Below are positions 59,902 through 64,000 of a stretch of 64,000 bases of DNA, piece after piece. Positions within the stretch are counted from its first letter, which is position 1; the number at the start of each line of letters is the position of its first letter. The translations under genes and the position numbers were made by a program. The stretch is taken from assembly GCA_032622095.1 (NCBI GenBank), contig CP136069.1:45606194-45670193 (forward strand). Direction: 5' to 3'. Below the pieces are notes generated by a model that made no database searches, was not told the origin of the DNA, and saw only the letters and a program-made list of their open reading frames with translations. The stretch comes from Siphonodentalium dalli. Its lineage: Eukaryota > Mollusca > Scaphopoda > Gadilida > Siphonodentaliidae.

Positions 59902-61210
59902 CTGTAACAAAAACAACAATCTTATTTAAATTTGTTCATCTATATTGAATAACAATTAGGAGATAAGGCCAAAAAAACAAGGGTTTTGATTCTCAGGCGT
60001 CACCACATCGAAAAACGAGAGGCAGATGTTTAACCCATACCTTGGCGATAGCGACTAGCCATAACTGATAATTTGTCAAAGATATGATCACAGGAATTAA
60101 TCTATATATCAGTACCCAACTTGAAATCAAAAGCTCAAATAATTTGTCTTAAGAAAGGGTTAAAGTATTTGGGGTGGGGAGGAGTAGTTTTAAATCTCAT
60201 AACTCTGTCCCTATTTACCCAAGGACCTCTCACTGTGAGATCCAATGGTTTAGTGATTTCGGAGGACATGTTTAGGAGTTTAAGTTAACTCATTGGAAGC
60301 AAAAGTGATAATCCCTATCTTTGCCACTTTTGACATGCCAGATATTCAAAATTTATTCACTTCTAAAGAGAAATTATAATTTGTTGACAAGCCAGACTGC
60401 TTAGAACGACATACATGTAGGGGATTCCATCTCATATTTAAATGGTACTTTAATTACCCACCCCCTTCCCCCATTCTCCCCAGTTATTTGTTTATCAAAC
60501 ATGGACAGATATAAGATCAGATCTGACCTGTGTATTAAATAAGATTAAGTGTTTCATAACAGGGGTGTATTGTTTTCAAAAATATATGTAGTTTATACAA
60601 TTCAAAAGTATTATCTATATAATGATATACAGGCATAATATGATGAGGATGCTGGCCCATATGACCTCTAAATAGTTCATATAAAAGAAAGTAAGTTAGC
60701 CCTCAATTAAATGGTTTCACACATTACAATGTTTTACAAGTAGCTTGGACACTAAAAGCCACAACCTTCAATGTTAATCTTCTAAGTGCTCTGTGGCCCC
60801 TAAAATTCAATCAACCATGAAAATATGAACAAATGGGAAAATAAGGTTCCTGGAAATACTAACATCTACCATATTGATTTTCAAAACAAGTCATCACTTA
60901 CAATAGTCATGTATATTTATCTGCCTGTTTCCCATTGCATAGATAAATCATATTGGCTATCAGCTGTTATTTTAATTTCAAATTGAAAGCACGTGTCTGA
61001 AGGGTTAATATATTTTTCAAAAATCAATTAATCAGTCAATACCAAAATTGATAGAAGTGAATAGTGTGTAAAGATACTCAATAGATATTAAGAGATACAT
61101 GTATGAGGAAGAGTCCATCATGTACATTATAGCATGTGTCTATGGAAACCTTGGAAAGGGTTAATTATTTTTTAAGCAAATTAATGGAATTTAGAAGACA
61201 CTTATATAGG

Positions 61211-61211
<1 letters not shown>
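59902..61211. other. Intron sequence, nothing recognised
   Basis: Upstream of the first visible exon. Searched for further minus-strand coiled-coil exons with a phase-0 donor and found none. Confidence 0.5.

Positions 61212-61240
<29 letters not shown>
61212..61240 (+). repeat. 29-G homopolymer
   Basis: Uninterrupted run of 29 G on the plus strand (C in the gene's transcript). Length may be unreliable in assembly. Confidence 0.8.
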
Positions 61241-61242
<2 letters not shown>

Positions 61243-61674
61243 TTATCTCACCCTGTAATGAAATTTCAAGAATAGGAGAAACACCAGTCTTATGCTGCCA
61301 TTAATCAATTTGACAGTTAGAATAAACAAACAGCCAGCCACCAGTGTTGTTTATCTTGACCCACCAGAGCTCTGTATCATATGTCATCACTCATTTCATA
61401 ACAGATTTCACTTGGAATGACATCATCTATAAAATGTCCTCTCATATACTCTGGATGTTGGATGATCACATGGTAATTTATTGATATCATTATATTACAT
61501 GAAACTATTGCAATAAAATCTTCATATTTTCAAAACAGGATATCACACCTAATTAATCGTATAAAACTAAAATAAATGAAAGTGTCAATTTTTTTATTAT
61601 TATTTAAATTTTTTGTTATTGTTATTAAAGTTCAATCAAAATTTTATATTTGTATATGCTAAATTTAGCAAGGA

Positions 61675-62082
61675 GCTAAATCTAAAAAAAAATCGAATTT
61701 AAAAAAAATAAAATTCTCGAAAAAGGGTCATAACTCCTTTAAAATTATTCTAACTCGATCTGTATTTTGGGCTGTGAAACTCATATACCAAATTTGGTTC
61801 CAATCAGATAAAAAATGTTCGAGTTATGGCAGAATGCATGAATTCTAAGTTGAAAAAGGGCCATAACTCTGTAACAAAAACTCGGATCAAACCCAAATTC
61901 TGTATTTTGGGCTGAGAAACCCATATACAAAATTTGGTTCCGATCGGATAGAAAATGTTTGAGTTATCGCATTACTCGTAAAGTGTCTACGGACAGACAG
62001 ACAGATGGACAGACAGACGACGACGAGTGGTCAATCCGGACAACGACACTATGTTTACCATACTATGGTATGGGTAAACATA
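61675..62082. mobile_element. Pearl/Helitron-like element P11
   Basis: Two cores are marked by AAAAAGGGCCATAACTC-type sequence and TTTGGGCTGWGAAACYCATA (61764, 61905). Then GGACAGACAGACAGATGGAC and a terminal hairpin at 62050-62082 (TATGTTTACCATAC against GTATGGGTAAACATA). Confidence 0.8.
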
Positions 62083-62982
62083 AAAATGGCCCGCATTTGA
62101 CCGTTTTATTTAGATTTTTGATTTCACGGTAGTTGTAAACCGGTAACACACAGAAATTAGTTAGTTTCAAATATCGAATAGGAGCTACATACAATGGTGT
62201 ATGTGTGGGTATTCAATAAAAAGGGAACGATAACTATCAGGTATATTGTCACCACAGACTGTCCAAACCCTCAAGTTTATGGGTCAAATGTGTTGAAATA
62301 TTTCGATCTGTGATCAGCAGGAAGTTGAATATTGAATGAGTTGTCTGCCAACCCGACCTTTGGGACCTTTGCACAGTAAGTAACCCTGCAAGATAGAGTT
62401 CCCCCCTTACTTCGATATTGCAATTGAAGGTACGCAAACCAGAGCGCAATACAGTTTGACAAGCGGTGTATTGTGGCCATATGTTTATGATGGTTATTTG
62501 AAGTCTTATTGTCTATCATCCATTGCGGTACAGATACAGTCTCTATATAGTCAGAGGAATAAGTGAATCAAGACTTTCTATGATAGTTTGGAAGATCACT
62601 TTATCATTTCGTTTCGACTGTATTTACGTTCCGTATATTTATATGAATTGGATATGTAGTTCTGCATGTTTAATAGTTAAAAATTATTGAGCAGATATTA
62701 AAATCATATCAATATATATATCATTCTAGGTAATCCCTATATGATGTAAGGGTGGTACAATGTCATAATTTGTCCTTCTTTGTATCAGATTAGATTAGTT
62801 TATATCCATTACAAAGTTCTCCCTATTTTCTCTGGACCTGGGAAGGTATAATAACCCATACTTACTATCATAACAATGGACAGAAAACAATGAAAAATAA
62901 AAATAAACCCCTCACTCCCTCATTGATTTAAAAGAAAATTGTCAAGAGAATCAAATGTCTATTTTTGTTTGGCCTAAACATA
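62083..62982. other. Intron or flanking sequence, nothing recognised
   Basis: Minus-strand frames at 62249-62519 lack known motifs and splice context. Confidence 0.45.
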
Positions 62983-63378
62983 CAAGAGGTGAAATAGTGT
63001 GTCTGTCATTAGCAGAGGTCCCCAGAAGGTGAATTTAGTGATGCTATCCCACACTGCAGGCTAGCATCAGCAAATTCACCCTCCGGGAACCTCATTCTGC
63101 GAGACCTAGGATCAGATTGATTTCCGCAGTTAAAGTTGGAGTTTTTCATCCATTAATTAGTCACCTCGATTATGCATTTTATCTTCTGCAAATTAGGGGA
63201 TATAGAAACTGAACAGAAGGGAAAAAGTAACTAAAAACAATGTTAATTTGAGACTATAGATACTTCCGTGAACATGAGGTCTAAGCAGAATGAGGTCCCT
63301 GCTGTGCGGGATAACATCATTAAATTCACCCTCTGGGACCTCAATCAGCAAATGACAGACACACTATTTGCAGGCTTG
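62983..63378. mobile_element. hAT-like twin-hairpin MITE B12
   Basis: CAAGAGGTGAAATAGTGTG to CACTATTTGCAGGCTTG, with left hairpin and a partly deleted right hairpin. Flanks TAAACATA and TGAACAAA agree at 6 of 8. Confidence 0.8.
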
Positions 63379-64000
63379 TGAACAAACTCTGTTGAGTTGG
63401 ATATACTGGGGATTCGAGCTTGAAAACAGTTTGGGAACGAGCTAGCAATGCTGGTGAATAGAAGACTAAAGTTAGCAGCTCACGACCAATCAGAATGGGT
63501 GTTTTAGTGACAAATATTCAACTTGAATATCAATTCTAGATTCCAGAGTTAGCGTATAACTATTAAACTGTGGTTAACTTAAATACACATGGCAGTTTGC
63601 TCTCCAAAATACAGCAACTAATTTTGCTTTTGAATTTTTCGCAATATCAAGAAAGGTTGATAAATACCTAACCTACTTTTCTATGAGCATTATATGCCCC
63701 AGAAAGACGCATTTAAGTCATAAAAAATACCATGTCGAACAAAATGTTCTGGGTCAGAACAACTGTTATGCCATTAGTAATGATTGAAGTTCTGGAATGG
63801 GAAACAGAATAATGCGCGACTGTCTGGAAAAAGAATATTGCGTTATCTTAACTGGAAACTATTTTAACTTCACGGACTGCATTCTCTTCATTCCAATAAT
63901 CAAAATTATGTAGTACTGGTACATAAAGGTTTCAGAGAGATGACAGGTCTAGATTTCCCATGGTCAACAGGTGCAATTTTTACGCGACCGCTAATTAAAA
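63379..64000. other. Nothing recognised
   Basis: End of the window; no exon of the expected phase and no repeat ends. Confidence 0.45.

Overview
The window is animal genomic DNA: one large, intron-rich protein-coding gene whose introns are packed with small non-autonomous transposable elements. The repeat repertoire (modular elements with 150-190 bp tandem cores, GACGGACGG microsatellites and terminal hairpins; many short palindromic MITEs) resembles what is known from bivalve molluscs, where the 'pearl' family was described. I therefore infer a mollusc, probably a bivalve; no RNA gene or organelle sequence is present to confirm this.

The gene lies on the minus strand and runs from about 59.9 kb down to 1.2 kb. 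I could chain 21 exons with canonical GT/AG boundaries. Their intron phases (0, 1 and 2) agree at every junction and give 1,084 codons with no stop. The first exon begins at an acceptor and the last ends at a donor, so both ends of the gene lie outside the window. The product is coiled coil, then a 276-residue Pro/Gln/Ser-rich disordered exon, then a second coiled coil. The second part carries a CNVPEH motif and blocks that match my memory of vertebrate centriolin (CNTRL), the mother-centriole subdistal-appendage and midbody protein. The amino-terminal leucine-rich repeats expected for that family would lie above position 64,000; the remaining carboxy-terminal coiled coil would lie below position 1.

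Almost everything else is mobile DNA. (1) TTAA-flanked, piggyBac-type MITEs with CCCTTT ends; three end-types share one internal hairpin cassette. (2) About a dozen copies of a 400-450 bp hAT-like MITE with two internal hairpins; four copies have perfect 8-bp target duplications. (3) Four other hAT-type families, three with a perfect 8-bp duplication; two copies of one retain a BED zinc-finger remnant. (4) Ten copies of a TA-flanked foldback MITE starting CAGTAATGCCC. (5) A pogo-like element (TA duplication) inside one unit of a tandem duplication. (6) Pearl/Helitron-like modular elements. (7) A CCTATAGG-rich element in two copies. (8) A 3.2 kb element with long terminal inverted repeats between two SINE-like copies. 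(9) Assorted long palindromes.

Nearly all open frames outside the 21 exons are repeat-derived and not genes. No CRISPR array, operon or bacterial system is present. The most unusual signal is the hairpin cassette shared by otherwise different TTAA elements: its loop-proximal stem shows compensatory changes around a fixed mismatch.
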